The notes: generated from the letters alone by a model not told the origin. 64,000 nt of DNA from Anodontia alba (GCA_964016985.1 OZ024835.1:64316828-64380827), one strand, 5' to 3'; shown: positions 49,000-60,503, counted from the stretch's first letter. Translations and numbers: made by a program.

Positions 49000-49056
49000 G
49001 CCCTGATCAGACTGCGCGAATGCGCAGTCTTATCTGGGCATTCGGTGTCCGCATAT
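49000..49056. repeat. GACTGCGC-type inverted repeat
   Basis: AAGGCCCTGATCAGACTGCG..GAATGCGCAGTCTTATCTGGG. Subtype of the hairpin family also found 3' of the TRIM genes. Confidence 0.7.
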
Positions 49057-49079
49057 GCCCGATAACACTCTTTCGGTGG

Positions 49080-49690
49080 AGCTTTTTCCCGCCAAAATGT
49101 TCAACCGCAAACATTCTTACTCACCGCACTTTTACTTGGATAATCCGTGTACTTTTGTTTACTTTAATCATTTTTTATTGCCAAACAATCATAAAGCATG
49201 TGGGTTGAACCACAAGTTCTCACAACATTAGATAAGGTCCTTTCCAAAACAAAGTACATTGTATAACATACAACGTTTATGGCAATTGGTAAATCTTATA
49301 ATGTACTCACTAGAATTCCGCCTGTCCAGATCCTAGTATAAAAAGACAGGAAATGAGATGAAATTGTATAGGATCAAACAATATACAGTATCTGGAGAGT
49401 CCGAGCTCGCGTGTTTACATACAAACAGAATTAATTTATAATCAACAAAACATTGAGCGCTCGCTAGTAGAGCTAAAGAAAGAAAGAAAGAAAAAAAAAA
49501 AAAAAAAAAAATAGAAAGGAAACGCATATTGATTAGAAAATTAGTTCTATAGGAATCTAGTATACAGAATGGAAATGAAACTAAGGAGGATGAGTAATGA
49601 GTTGGGGTCACCAAATAAAGCTTCAGTAACAGATTTTTTAATAGGTGTAACAGACTACATACATGTCTACAATTGTAAATTAGGTTTACG
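49080..49690. other. no gene seen; (GAAA)n/poly(A) at 49478-49511
   Basis: The 121-codon frame (49698-49333) crosses the homopolymer and is not credible beyond the retroelement tail. Confidence 0.5.
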
Positions 49691-50590
49691 TTTGTCAAAA
49701 ACGATTTCTTTTACAAAATGTTGGATGTGTGAAAAAAGTTCAACATTGTCGTCATTAGAGAGATCAGGAGAACCGTGTAGAAGAAGGCGTATATCGACAG
49801 GCTGAAATTTACGGATGGCCTGGAGCAGACTTGCTGTGTGAATTTATTACAGAAGAAAAATTAGTGTTCACATCCTCACTCTCAAAACCACATTCGCATG
49901 CAGCCGTTGGTTTAAGATGATTATTGAATAAGTCTTTATTTAGATTGCTACAGTTATTTCTTATTCTACAATGATAGTTAGAACTTATGCGTTGGCCTGA
50001 AACAAAATAATTTGGGACTTCAGGACTCCTAAACATAGATCTCGTAAGTGAGTGTTTAAAATCACTGAGAGATATCAGCGCTTTAACTGACAAATGTCAC
50101 TTATTCCGGTAGTCAACGGAAGAGGGAAAATGATTTAGAATAAATTTCAGTTCTTCTACTTGAGACAGAAGTGGCAGCTGCATATCTCAGACTGTATTCT
50201 GTTCTCTGCGACACAAACGGCGCATGATATTAAATATGTATTCTGGCGCCAAGCAATTTATGATTCTATACATAAGCACAGCCTTTTGAAACAAAAGCCT
50301 ATCTGATAATGACAGTCATCCAGTTTCTTTTATAAGTTTATCGACAGAAACAGATCTCGTTAGTCCGGTAACAATTCTGGTTGCTTCAAATTGTATTCGC
50401 TTGAATTTTCTTATGCTGTACAGCCGCCCCATACCACAGCCGCATACTCCAGGATAGGTCGAATGTAAGAAATATAGATATTATTTAAAACTTTCCTCCT
50501 CACTTTGTATTTAATGGCTCTCATAATTCCTAATAATTTCGATACAGATTTGATAATGATTTCTATATGCGCATGCTTCTTGGCATCACG
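49690..50590 (-). pseudogene. non-LTR retrotransposon (jockey/CR1-like) C-terminal fragment
   Basis: The minus strand reads, across frames with stops: KKHAHIEIIIKSVSKLLGIM, then YIRPILEYAAVVWGGCT, then EATRIVTGLTRSVSVDKLI and LMYRIINCLAPEYIF, then a 94-codon frame (50093-49809) with YHCRIRNNCSNLNKDLFNNH and ACECGFESEDVN, then IRLLLHGSPDLSNDDN. This order (thumb, ILEYASVVW motif, CxCG-ED-H element) is the usual C-terminus of jockey/CR1-type reverse transcriptases. The RT palm and endonuclease are missing (5' truncation), and at least three stops and a frameshift are visible. Confidence 0.85.
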
Positions 50591-51245
50591 GAATCATGGA
50601 ATTATGGAGTCAAGGAATCACGGAAGGACAGAGCAAGTGCAGTATAGCCCCACGTTTTCAAAGCAGGGCTATAAATAGAGGCAGAAAGGAGCTAAAGTAT
50701 ATACGTAAACGGAGACTGTACAAAAAAATTGTATTTGAACCTCGAAACATATATATGCCAAAGTCAGTAACATCATGAGGTTATTAAACTACGGGCAAAA
50801 ACTGATGAGATACTAAGAGGGAGAAATGGAAAGAAGGAACTGGACTAAACGCAAAAGCTTGGTGCAGTCGAAGTGACTTTTTAACCCTCGAACCGCCATG
50901 CAAAACTACAGAAAAATAAAAACTTAACAAAGATCATCCCTTACTCCTAACAGATAAGGCCCAGCACCTCATATGAATCGCCTGCCAGCCAGACGATCGA
51001 CATCAATCGCCTAGCCCTAACCCCACCGCAAACAAATGTCATCCTGCAGCTGCGATCGGCGCCTCGAAAATTCGCCACCAGCAGAGTACTTCGAGAGTTG
51101 CTTCTCTTAGACCAGTTTTTAAAGTTTCAGTGAATAAGCTTAAAAGATTTACCTCTCTTGTGCACCTTGCATGCGATTTATAAGTGCCACAACGTACTGA
51201 AGAATCTGCTAATACACCAACCGATAAGGGGACGCCATAAAAAGT
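50591..51245. other. no gene seen
   Basis: Contains short GGAATCA/GGAATTA repeats (50585-50625). No recognised coding or repeat signal otherwise. Confidence 0.5.
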
Positions 51246-51249
51246 ACCT

Positions 51250-53155
51250 ACCCCGGTCAGACACAGCGCTCAGTCAGGGTCTACACCATCACGACGAAAC
51301 CAAAAATTCTTAGCAGAATAACTATGTAAATTTATTTCCATGCAAACAGTGCAAACCCAGGTCCAAACGCCGCAACCTGCCGCGCCTAATCAGGGCCAAC
51401 ACCATCCGCGGGAAACCAACAGAAAAATAAACATCCAGAAAAGTAAACATCCAAATTCTCCATGTTGGGACAGAGCGAATATTGTCCACCAAGATCAAAA
51501 ACCGCAAGCTGCTGCCCCCAATTGAGGTCAGCACGCCTCCCGGGAAACCAACAATTCTCAGCAAAATAGCTAACCAACTTTATATCGATGTTAGAATGCC
51601 GCGTATAATGTCTACCCAGATCAGACGCCGCAACTTGCTGCGCCCTATCAGGGTTTACATCATCCAAGAAAAGACCAGCAATTTTCAGTAAAATAGCGAT
51701 CCAACTTTATCTCCATGTTGGGACCCAGCAATAAAAATGCATACCCAGATCAGACGCCGCAACTTGCTGCGTCTAGTCAGGACCTACACCATCTGCCAGG
51801 AAGACAAAATCAGCAAAATAACCATAACAATAATGTCTGACCATATCAGATGCCGCACTTTGCTGCACCCAGACGAGGTCAACACCATCCAGCAGGAAAC
51901 CAACAATTCGCAACAAAATAACCCTCCAAATTTATCTCCCTGTTGGGATCCAGGAATCAGTGCATATCCAGCCAGATCAGACGCCGCACTATGCTGCGCC
52001 AAGACGGGGTCTACACCATCCACCAGGAAACCAACAATTCTCAACAAAATAACCGTCTACAATTAACTCAATGTTGGGGTGCAGCGGATATTACTTACCC
52101 AGATTAGACGCAGCAATTTGCGGCGCCTAATCGGGGTCTACACCATCCGCCAATAAATCAACAAATCGCAGCAAAACAACGATCCAAATTTGGGACGCAG
52201 AGAATAATGTCTACCCAGGTCAGACGCCGCAACTTGCTGCGCCTAATCGGAGTCTATACCATCCGCCAGGAAACCAACAATTCTCAGCAAAATAACCGTC
52301 CAAATTTATCTCTATTTTGGGACCCAGCAAATAGTGCATACCCAGTTCAGACGCCGCAACCCGCTGCGCCCAATCGGGGGAACCAGATATTCTCAGCAAA
52401 ACACTGAGCTATCCTACGCGGGTTCAACCCCCATCGAGGTCTGCAACATTCTTTCGTGGAGATTGATCATGAAATATTTTCTACGGTCATTCTCTCCCTT
52501 TCGCTGATTTAAGAAAGGCGAAAGAATGTGCACAATACTGGTTAACCACTTAGAGGACTAAGCCTGCCCAGTAAAGGTGTGGTTAGGTTAACTGACCGCG
52601 CTCGACATGACCCCATTGGACTGACTGGGCCGTAAAACCTCAACACAAACAAAGCTATTCAATTTTTTCTCCATATTGGGACGCAGTGAATAATGTCTAC
52701 CCAAATCAAACGCCGCAATTTGCTGCGCCTAATCGAGGTCTACACCATACGCGGAAAACCAACAATTCTCAGCAAAATATCTATCCAAATTTATCTCCAT
52801 GTTGAGGCCAAGCACATAGTGTAAACCCAGACAAGACGCTAATATTTTCTGCGCCCATCCGGGGCCCACACCATCCGCCAGGGAACGAACAATTCTCAGC
52901 AAAACAGTTATCCAAATTCACGTACACGTTGGGACGAAACACACGTTGGGACGAAACGAATAGTGCATACCCACATCAGACGCTGCACCTCGCTGCGCCC
53001 AACCAGGACCTACACCATCCGCCTTCTCAGCAAAATAACCATCCAAATTTATATAGATGTTGTAACGCAGCGAATAGTACGTACCAAGATTAGACGCCGC
53101 AACTTGCTCCGCCAAACCGGGGCCTACACCATCCGTCAGGAAACCAACACTTCTT
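51250..53155. repeat. ~127-bp tandem array, about 14 units, built on the hairpin motif
   Basis: ACGCCGCAAC recurs at 51366, 51625, 51754, 51981, 52224, 52351, 53094 and, with changes, in between. Each unit has CCCAGATCAGACGCCGCAAC..TTGCTGCGCC..TCGGGGTCTACACCATC, then 'AGGAAACCAACAATTCTCAG', 'CAAAATAACC' and 'TTTATCTCCATGTTGGGA'. Interrupted by a SINE. Frames in it are repeat artefacts. Confidence 0.92.
52416..52651 (+). mobile_element. SINE copy 3, 5'-truncated
   Basis: Begins in the B box (GGGTTCAACCCCCATCGAGG) and continues through GAAAGAATGTGCACAATACT to tail CTCAACACAAACAAA. It lacks the A box. Inserted within the 127-bp array. Confidence 0.85.
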
Positions 53156-53269
53156 GTGTACTTTGTCATCATATAGACATAATACTATCGTTGTGTACAA
53201 CATATCATCACCATCGCCAACATTCAAACGCAGCTTTCATACACATTCTTCAAAGTATGTCAGAATAAT

Positions 53270-54030
53270 TGCAAACCATAATGTAATCTGCCCATCCCCT
53301 TAATACACGATAACCTACCCATCCCCTTAACACACTAAAATCTACCCATTTGCGCAACACACTGTAATCACCCATTCCCTTAATACACTGTAATCTACCC
53401 ATCCCATTTACACACTGTAAATCAACACATTCCAGCAATACACTGTAACATATCTATCATTTAACACCATGTAAACTACCCCTTCCCTTAACACAGTGTA
53501 AACTTCTCATTCCCTTAACACACTGCAATCGACTTATACCTTAAGACACTGTAATTTATCCATTCCCATCTACCCATTTCCGCACAAAACTATAATCCAT
53601 TCATTCCAGTACCACAATGTACGAGCGTAATCTACCCAATTTCATAACACACGGTAATTTACCCAATCCCTTAACACACTGTAAACTACCCCATTCCGCA
53701 GCACACTGTAATCTATCGCACAGTACTCGACCTATCTCTTAAGACACGGTAATGATCCATTCCCACAACACACTATAATCGACCCATTGCCGCATCACAC
53801 TAGAATCTATCCATTCTAGTACCACACTGTAATCTACTCATACCCTCAACACGCTATAATATATCCATCCCTTCAAAACACTGCAATCTGCCCATCTACT
53901 CGACAAACTGTAATCTGATCCCCTCGCCCCACACACTGTTATCCTATACTTCCCGCAACACACAGTAATCTACCCATTCCAACATCACACTTTAATCTAC
54001 CCACCCCAATAACACACTGTAATCTACCCA
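53270..54030. repeat. ~28-bp minisatellite, about 27 units
   Basis: Units of 'ACACACTGTAATC..TACCCATTCCC..TTAA'. Both edges join 3'-flanking sequence of TRIM copy 3; single-copy forms of the unit lie at 8115-8135 and 26198-26219 behind copies 1 and 2. Confidence 0.93.
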
Positions 54031-54285
54031 CCCCTTTTGGTGTATTGTTAAGTAGTAATATTTGTCATCCTCTGCAATGCATTTATGCAATTATAGAGAC
54101 TATTTGAAAGACGTTACTGAAATGATTGTTATTCACCTTCATAGATTATACATGAATGAAACAGTGCAACACGTAAAGGGGCTTTAGTGTATATCCAGAT
54201 TGCACTAAAGATGCACTTAGTGTATACTGACGATAACCTTCGATATATGTCCTTAGCAAGCCTGGACAGTGTATAATCATCTGAC

Positions 54286-54351
54286 GAAAAGCAAAGGCCT
54301 AGATCAGACTGCGCACCGCGCAGTCTGATCTAGTAAAAGGCCTTCGCTTTT
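54286..54351. repeat. hairpin in TRIM copy 3 3' flank
   Basis: Strong inverted repeat: CTAGATCAGACTGCGC pairs with GCGCAGTCTGATCTAG around a tiny loop, with outer AAAGGC/GCCTTCGCTTT pairing offset by a 4-base TAAA insertion. This is the best-preserved of the three 3' hairpins. Confidence 0.65.
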
Positions 54352-54420
54352 CACGTTATCTTTACAACCGCTTTCTTTTTTAGTGTCACGGCTTAATTAG
54401 TTTCCATCCTACACGTTTTG

Positions 54421-54426
54421 TTTATT
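54421..54426 (-). promoter_or_regulatory. candidate polyadenylation signal of TRIM copy 3
   Basis: AATAAA on the minus strand about 25 bp past the stop codon. Copy 2 has it at 26607-26602, and copy 1 has the AATAAG variant at 8522-8517. The short distance leaves almost no 3'UTR; another AATAAA lies further out in copies 1 and 2 (about 8010 and 26093). Confidence 0.4.
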
Positions 54427-54451
54427 ATTGTCTTTATATAATTTGTTTATA

Positions 54452-56185
54452 TCATGATAGTTTATATACAAACAGTTTGTTAGATTTGTAGCAGCCAACA
54501 ATCAATGAAGCGTCAGAATGTCTGTAGGCTATAGAATACAGATACTGTAAATCATCATGTGCTGTTAGTAATGTACTATGCTTTCTGCCAGCAGCAGTGA
54601 CAATCTCAACATTGTGTGATTCTGTGTAACATACAAGGAGGTTGTCTTCAGCATCAATACACATTCCTCTCGGACCTCTCAAGTCTGGATCTTTGTACTG
54701 GTACACTATTCCGCCATCGGAATTCAGACACCATACCTTTGATAAACGATAGTCAGAAACATAGATGTTCCTTGATGATGGACTTACTGTGAGATAATGA
54801 GGACAATCAAACATATATGATCCATCTTGGTTCATCCCTATCCTTCTTATCATGTTACCATCAAAGTCAAGGACTCTCACCTCTCCTTTATGTCCTCTTA
54901 GTGTATTATCATGAGCTGTAATATAGATTTCTTTACCAGCCACATGTACACCCCAGCACGTCTTGTCAAGCTGGATTGTACGGCCAGTCTTTAGCCTTGG
55001 TATCACTTCTATATACTGAACTTGTTTTAGACTAGGTAAGGTTATTATTGCCATGTTCTTGTTTACTGCAGATACACCACAAGGCCTGGTTTGTAAACTG
55101 ATGCTTTCTTTTAATGTAAATGAGCTGTCCAAATGCTTGATTTTATTATTATTGCAGTCACAGGTAATAATACTACCATCCTGCATAATATCACACCCAG
55201 TAATCCAAGGGGGACTACTATCCTTTGATGATTTAACGTCGATCTCAGAGGAAGTTTGAACTTTTAGGTTCGGAAATAATTTACCCTGTGACTTATCGCC
55301 TTGAGAGTAGCTAGTCGTCAAAGTTCCAAATTTACTGATATCTTTTTGAAGGTCGGCAAGCTGCTCATTCCTTTCAAAAGTAATTGTTGGTGTCTTGGTT
55401 TCTTGACCGATTTCATGTAACAATGTCCCATATCCTTCCAGATGGACAGACACTTTTGTATGTGCGACAAACATATATTCTGACAAAGAGGATTTCTTGG
55501 CATTTTCTAGTAGTTGAATATCGTTCTGGAGCATATGTTGGGTGGCAGAACACGATGATATGTGACGCTCGATTTCCTCCCTCTCACGTGATTCGAGCTC
55601 TTCAATCTCTTTCAGGGCATTTTGTTCCAATAAGTCCAAGTGTTGATTAAGTTTCTTTCTAAATGACTGTATTTCTTTTGTGCATGTTTCCTTTATTAAT
55701 AAAAGTCTCTTAAGGTCAGCATTTCGTTCTTGAAGAAATGTCTCAATTTTTGTCTTCACTGCATCTGCCTTCTGCATTATAGAACTAAGTTTTGCCTTTT
55801 CATCACTAAAGCGTTTCTTTGTTATTGCCTGTGTTTTACATTTTCGATGTTTAGTAGATGTGCAAGTCTGACAAACAACATCACCGTGATCTTCACAATA
55901 TTCGGTGACTTCTAAGTTCTGGTTACAATCACATATAACAATACTAGATGTAAACGCTGTAGCTTCATGTTTGGGTACTTGTGCCACGGGCAAAAGTTAA
56001 TGATTTCTGAGTCGTTTATATTTCTTATGAGAGTCTGCACAATTCCGACAAAGGAGTTCTTTACAATCATTACAGAACGTTGCTGCTTCGGCCGCGTTAC
56101 CTTCATAGTTACAGGGCCCGCAAGGGCGTGTAATTATTTCTTCAGAGGCGATGTATGTAGACCGTGCGCCGTCAACGGATGACAT
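54452..56185 (-). pseudogene. TRIM-like B-box/NHL gene, copy 3, one in-frame nonsense codon
   Basis: Full-length frame of 577 codons before the terminal stop, with a single TAA at codon 63 (55999-55997), where copies 1 and 2 have AAA (Lys). The stop falls directly after the last histidine of B-box 1. B-box 1 ligands, B-box 2, coiled coil and propeller are otherwise intact and in frame. The putative upstream acceptor TTTTAG is intact. Either this is a very young pseudogene, a segregating null allele or base-call error, or translation restarts downstream to give a protein without B-box 1. One substitution in 577 codons sets it apart from the multiply deleted copy 2. Confidence 0.8.
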
Positions 56186-56458
56186 TCTCTTTTGTTCCTA
56201 AAACAAAAAGAATTTAGACAATAGTACATAGCCATATCTCTCAAAAAGAGCCGTGGCGTACATCTGTAGGCCTAGCTCAGACTAAGCATCCGCGCAGTCT
56301 GATCAAGACCATCGCATTATAACGTTGTAGTCTTGTTGGACGTAAGTTTGTTCTTTTCTAATAACGTCACAATGTTATTGGCTTAACATTAACGTCAAAT
56401 GGAACAAGAGCCTTTTACTATATGTTGGTGTGTTTATAATCTGTGGATGAGTAGCAAT

Positions 56459-56516
56459 CAGTGTAGACCTTGATCTGAAGCCACAACCAGCGGCATGTGA
56501 TCTGGGTATACACTGC
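56459..56516. repeat. ~65-bp inverted repeat upstream of TRIM copy 3
   Basis: CAGTGTAGACCTTGATCTGA...ATGTGATCTGGGTATACACTG. Confidence 0.65.
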
Positions 56517-56679
56517 CTGCGCAAGAAAAGCTGTACGAATACTTAAGAGCGTGGCATATATAAAATATGGGTTGGTTTTAAGTTTTGTAAGAGTTAGCTA
56601 GTTGTCTTGCTTAACCATAACGACTCCCTGCCGGTAAATTCAGCAGACGCCAAGCTCATGCTAGTTGTTCTTATTAATC

Positions 56680-57085
56680 CCAGAAAATAGACTTTTAAAG
56701 TTTATGCAAACGTCTCCTCAATATTTTTGCCAGAAAATAGGCTTTAACATTGTATGCAAACGTCTCCTCAATATTTTTGCCAGGAAATAGGTATGATCAT
56801 TTTATGCAAATATCTCCTAAATATTTAGCCAGAAAATAGGCTTTTACATTTTATGCAAATGTCTCCTCAATATTTTGCCGGAAAATTCGCTTTAACATTT
56901 TATTCAAACGTCTCCTAAATATTTTGCCAGAAAATAGGCTTTAACATTTTATGCAAACGTCTCCTCAATATTTTTGCCAGAAAATAGGCTTTGACATTTT
57001 ATGCAAACGTCTCCTAAATATATTTGCCAGAAAATAGGCTTTTACATTTTATGTAAACGTCTCCTCAACATTTTCGCTAGAAAAA
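56680..57085. repeat. ~50-bp tandem repeat, about 8 units
   Basis: CAGAAAATAGGCTTTAACAT..TTTATGCAAACGTCTCCTC..AATATTTTTGC, starts spaced 49-50 bp (56681, 56731, 56781, 56830, ...). Confidence 0.93.
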
Positions 57086-57099
57086 AAGGCTTGTTGAAA

Positions 57100-57645
57100 T
57101 AATTTGTATCAAGTGTCAAAACCTATTTCCTGGGAACAATAAAAAAAAGAAAAAAATAAGTCATTAAAACGCTTCTCAATGAGCCGGAGGAGACAATTTG
57201 AATAAAAATGTCAAACCCTATTTTCTGGGACTATGAAGTACACTACATCAAACTATCATCTGATAATGTTTTTACCCAGCATGCTAAGTAATAATCTGCT
57301 TCTATAAAAAATCGATTTTTAAGGCCTTAAAGCACCATTCAGGGACCTTGAGGAGACAATTTGCATAAAATGTCAAAGCCTTTTTTCTAAGAAAAAATAC
57401 ATAAAAAGTCGTCTGCTGAAACTTTTACCCAGCATTTTAGGTGTAAATGTGCTTCTAGAATATCACGATTTTTCTTAAGCCCTTACAAACGATATTTTGA
57501 TATTTAATGTATTTTTCAGAGTAAATAAGACAGCTTTTCATGTGAATCTTCTGCCTAGAAGATAATTTACATGCAGAGCTAGGTCTTATTTTCGCTCTCT
57601 GAATAATAAAATTAATAATAGTTAAATAATAATGATAATAAAAAC

Positions 57646-57698
<53 letters not shown>

Positions 57699-57720
57699 GA
57701 ATTTAGAAAGTCGTCTGTAA
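57100..57720. repeat. ~165-bp repeat block with (AAT)n
   Basis: Three or four units with 'GAGACAATTTG', 'CATCTGATAATG' and 'CTGCTTCTA'; then 'TCAGAGTAAATAAGAC' as in unit 1 (11426); (AAT)n at 57646-57694. Confidence 0.7.
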
Positions 57721-57800
57721 GCGCTTTAACGGTTAATGCATTTTTTTTGTTTCAATTTGTAGCGCCTAAGGATAATTTATTTATTAAAGGGCACAGTGAA

Positions 57801-58255
57801 CCAATTGTGACAGGACTGCTGATTGGTGCAAAAAAGTGTAGGGGTAGTTATTTTGTGTAAGGCGACCTGTGATTGGTTAATAATAAAGATGAATTAAAAC
57901 TCATCATTCTAATTTGAAGAAAAAAATGTCTGTTTGTAATTTTCTAATTGTTTCAAAGAAATAAATGTTTCTGTGTGTGTTTGCTGGAGCCCAAACAAGA
58001 AGTGGTGAAATTGCAAAGTTTCTATTTTTGATACCTGCCAATTGAGGGGTCGCTACATTCAGCCTCCAAAAAGTCCCAGAAAGTGCTGGTGATGGTGGTA
58101 TTTTTCCTTGTTTATTTTGTATGCTAAGCCTGGGTTTTGAATTAAAACAAAATTTAGAAGTCCAGCTATACCCTGAAATGAACCCTTAAGCACCAAAAAG
58201 GGTGGAATCACCATGGAGCTCTATGGGAAAAATAATTAGTTCACTGTACCCTACA
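57801..58255 (+). repeat. ~456-bp direct repeat R1
   Basis: From CCAATTGTGACAGGACTGCT to TTCACTGTACCCTACA. Near-identical to R2. Outside it is GGCACAGTGAA (57790-57800), repeated exactly right of R2. Confidence 0.9.
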
Positions 58256-59953
58256 CTGGCAGTAGACCAGAAGAAGCAAATAAATAAATTTGCAATTTTT
58301 TACTGATTTTTTCACTGCTTTTTTAAATCCCCTGAAGGGAAATAAGCAAATAGGAGTCTCTAAACAAGGATTCTGGGGTCAGTTTGTAAAATTTACTTTG
58401 AAATGGGGGTCAGCTGGAGTAGGTATTTATGTAGGTGGTCTGTACATTAGTATTCACCATAAGCACATTTGTTTTCACAGCCTCATCTTCTGTCTGTCCA
58501 GTGTTGTTGATAGATCTCAACAAATGTGTAGCTGACTATGTTTTCAAACAAAAAAAGTAAATATGAATAATAAATAATTAGGAAAATTATCAAAAACTTT
58601 ACGCGCCTCACATGCAGTTACATTCGAGTGGTAAAGTGACACATCTTGAGTCCGCGCAGGTTTGATGAGTTTACCAGCGCCTTATTAGAACTTTCGACAT
58701 TGCGCTCTGATACCGAACAAGGCAAATGAAAATGCTTACTTCGGTGACTTTGAAATGACCTTGACCTCTGAACTTTTGACCTCAGATGACCTGACTTCCA
58801 TGACTTGGAAGCCTACACAAGTAATAGAGAAATTATAGTAATGCTGTTGCAAGGACAATTGACAATTTCTGTGACCTTGACCTTCAGATATGATTGTATT
58901 ATTCCTTGAATTAAACATCAGATTAGATTACATGTATTTTCTTATATACATATTTTTAATGAAATATATGAGGTGATATATTGGGTAAATATAAAAAGAT
59001 TGTGATATGTATCACTTGGAAAGTGGCATATATTGCATGCTGTCTATAATGGCATGAACTATAAGTGCCCTTTTCTTAGAATGCAAACCACCAGGTACTG
59101 AAACTGGATCAGTCAAACAAAAGTGCTTCTACTTTTAACAGTCATGTGACCTTGACCTTGACCTTAGTGACCTTATTCTAAAAAATCTACAAGCAGGCCT
59201 AGAAACATGTGAGAGAACTGGATTTTCTATGCTTTTCTATATTTCAGTGACATTGACCTTGATCTTGTGTGACCATGACCTTGACCTTGTGTGACCTTGA
59301 CATTTGTACTTATCCATCAAATTCATGTTTTATCTCCTCTTATTTACTATTCATCAGAAAGCACATATAGAAGTTTACTGTTGGTCGCTTTAAGCAGACA
59401 TTTGAAACACACCGTGCCATTGACATGTCAACCGGGCCAATTTAATCTTCTAGTATATATTTTCTGCATATAATTTGACATTTTGTCATGTTTTTGTAAT
59501 ATATTAGTCATTAAGATACACTTCAGGCACAAACAACTGAGATAATGGTGTTATATTAAAGCCAAGCTATTTAGCCCATGTTATAGGGGGTGGGTGGGGT
59601 AAAATCAAGATAAGACAATAGATGTAATACACATGCTGTCTCTAAGTACTTGATTTGTATTTTAATATAAGTATAGCTGTATGGTTTCATTTCTGTATCA
59701 TTCTGACAATAAATTAGAAAGAAAAATAGAATCAAAGTTATTGGTCACTTTTTTTATCTATATTATTTATATTGGAGACTTTTGCTGTATTTTTACTGGG
59801 GGGTAGGCACACAAAATGTGTCCCTATCAGCAAAATTAAGCAAATAAGTGAAAACAAAGGACATTATTTAGTTATAATTAGTTTATTTTATTGATATATA
59901 GTGCTTTTTGGTGCTTTATTGGGGGAAAATGTTGCTCTATAGGTCACAGGGAA
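58256..59953. mobile_element. 1.7-kb core between R1 and R2
   Basis: No reverse transcriptase or transposase recognised; the 81-codon frame at 58290-58535 has no known motif. 58750-59310 is packed with TGACCT and TGACCTTGA repeats. The whole 57801-60410 block may be one composite or LTR-like insertion. Confidence 0.55.
58750..59310. promoter_or_regulatory. cluster of TGACCTTGA (AAGGTCA-type) half-sites
   Basis: Runs such as TGACCTTGACCTTGACCTTA at 59147-59166, and more at 58755-58800, 58870-58885 and 59230-59305. TCAAGGTCA is the monomer site of ERR/SF-1-type nuclear receptors; here it may be only a simple repeat. Confidence 0.4.
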
Positions 59954-60410
59954 CCAATTGTGACAGGACTGCTGATTGGTGCAAAAAAGTGTAGGGGTAG
60001 TTATTTTGTGTAAGGCGGCCTGTGATTGGTTAAAAATAAAGATGAATTAAAACTCATTATTCTAATTTGAAGAAAACAATGTCTGTTTGTAATTTTCTAA
60101 TTGTTTCAAAGAAATAAATGTTTCTGTGTGTGTTTGCTGGAGCCCAAACAAGAAGTGGTGAAATTGCAAAGTTTCTATTTTTGATACCTGCAAATTGAGG
60201 GGTTGCTACACTCAGCCTCCAAAAAGTCCCAGAAAGTGCTGGTGATGGTGGTATTTTTCCTTGTTTATTTTTGCTATGCTAAGCCTGGGCTTTGAATTAA
60301 AACAAAATTTAGAAGCCCAGCCATACCCTGAAATGAACCCTAAATCACCAAAAAGGGTGGAATCACTATGGAGCTCTATGGGAAAAAAAATTAGTTCACT
60401 GTACCCTACA
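59954..60410 (+). repeat. ~456-bp direct repeat R2
   Basis: Same as R1 with a handful of changes and small indels. Followed by GGCACAGTGAA (60411-60421). Confidence 0.9.
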
Positions 60411-60503
60411 GGCACAGTGAATACTTTTGTTATTTAGCAATTATTATTATTGTTTTTAGTCAAGTCGTGTCTGTTAAGGTTTTCTCCCTTAGTTAATACG
60501 AGC

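Larger units (their letters stand above)
41690..49080. repeat. paralogous segment A' (partner 1-6910)
   Basis: Collinear with 1-6910. It lacks the insertions at 2322-2566 and 4541-4777, so it supplies empty sites for both. It holds the retroelement copy at 43901-45125 and an extra tandem duplication of about 335 bp (47935-48170 and 48270-48490) present once in the partner. Confidence 0.7.

Noticed and set aside
49333..49698. 121-codon reverse frame as a membrane protein
   Set aside because: Hydrophobic part is the poly(A)/GAAA tract read in reverse; the rest is downstream of retroelement sequence.
51250..54030. CRISPR-like look of regular direct repeats
   Set aside because: Animal DNA; units are contiguous imperfect tandem repeats without unique spacers, and no cas genes are present.
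57807..58255. R1 as a classical LTR (TG...CA ends at 57807 and 58255)
   Set aside because: No 4-6-bp duplication adjoins those ends, and no RT, integrase or gag is found in the core. Left open only as an alternative in the finding.
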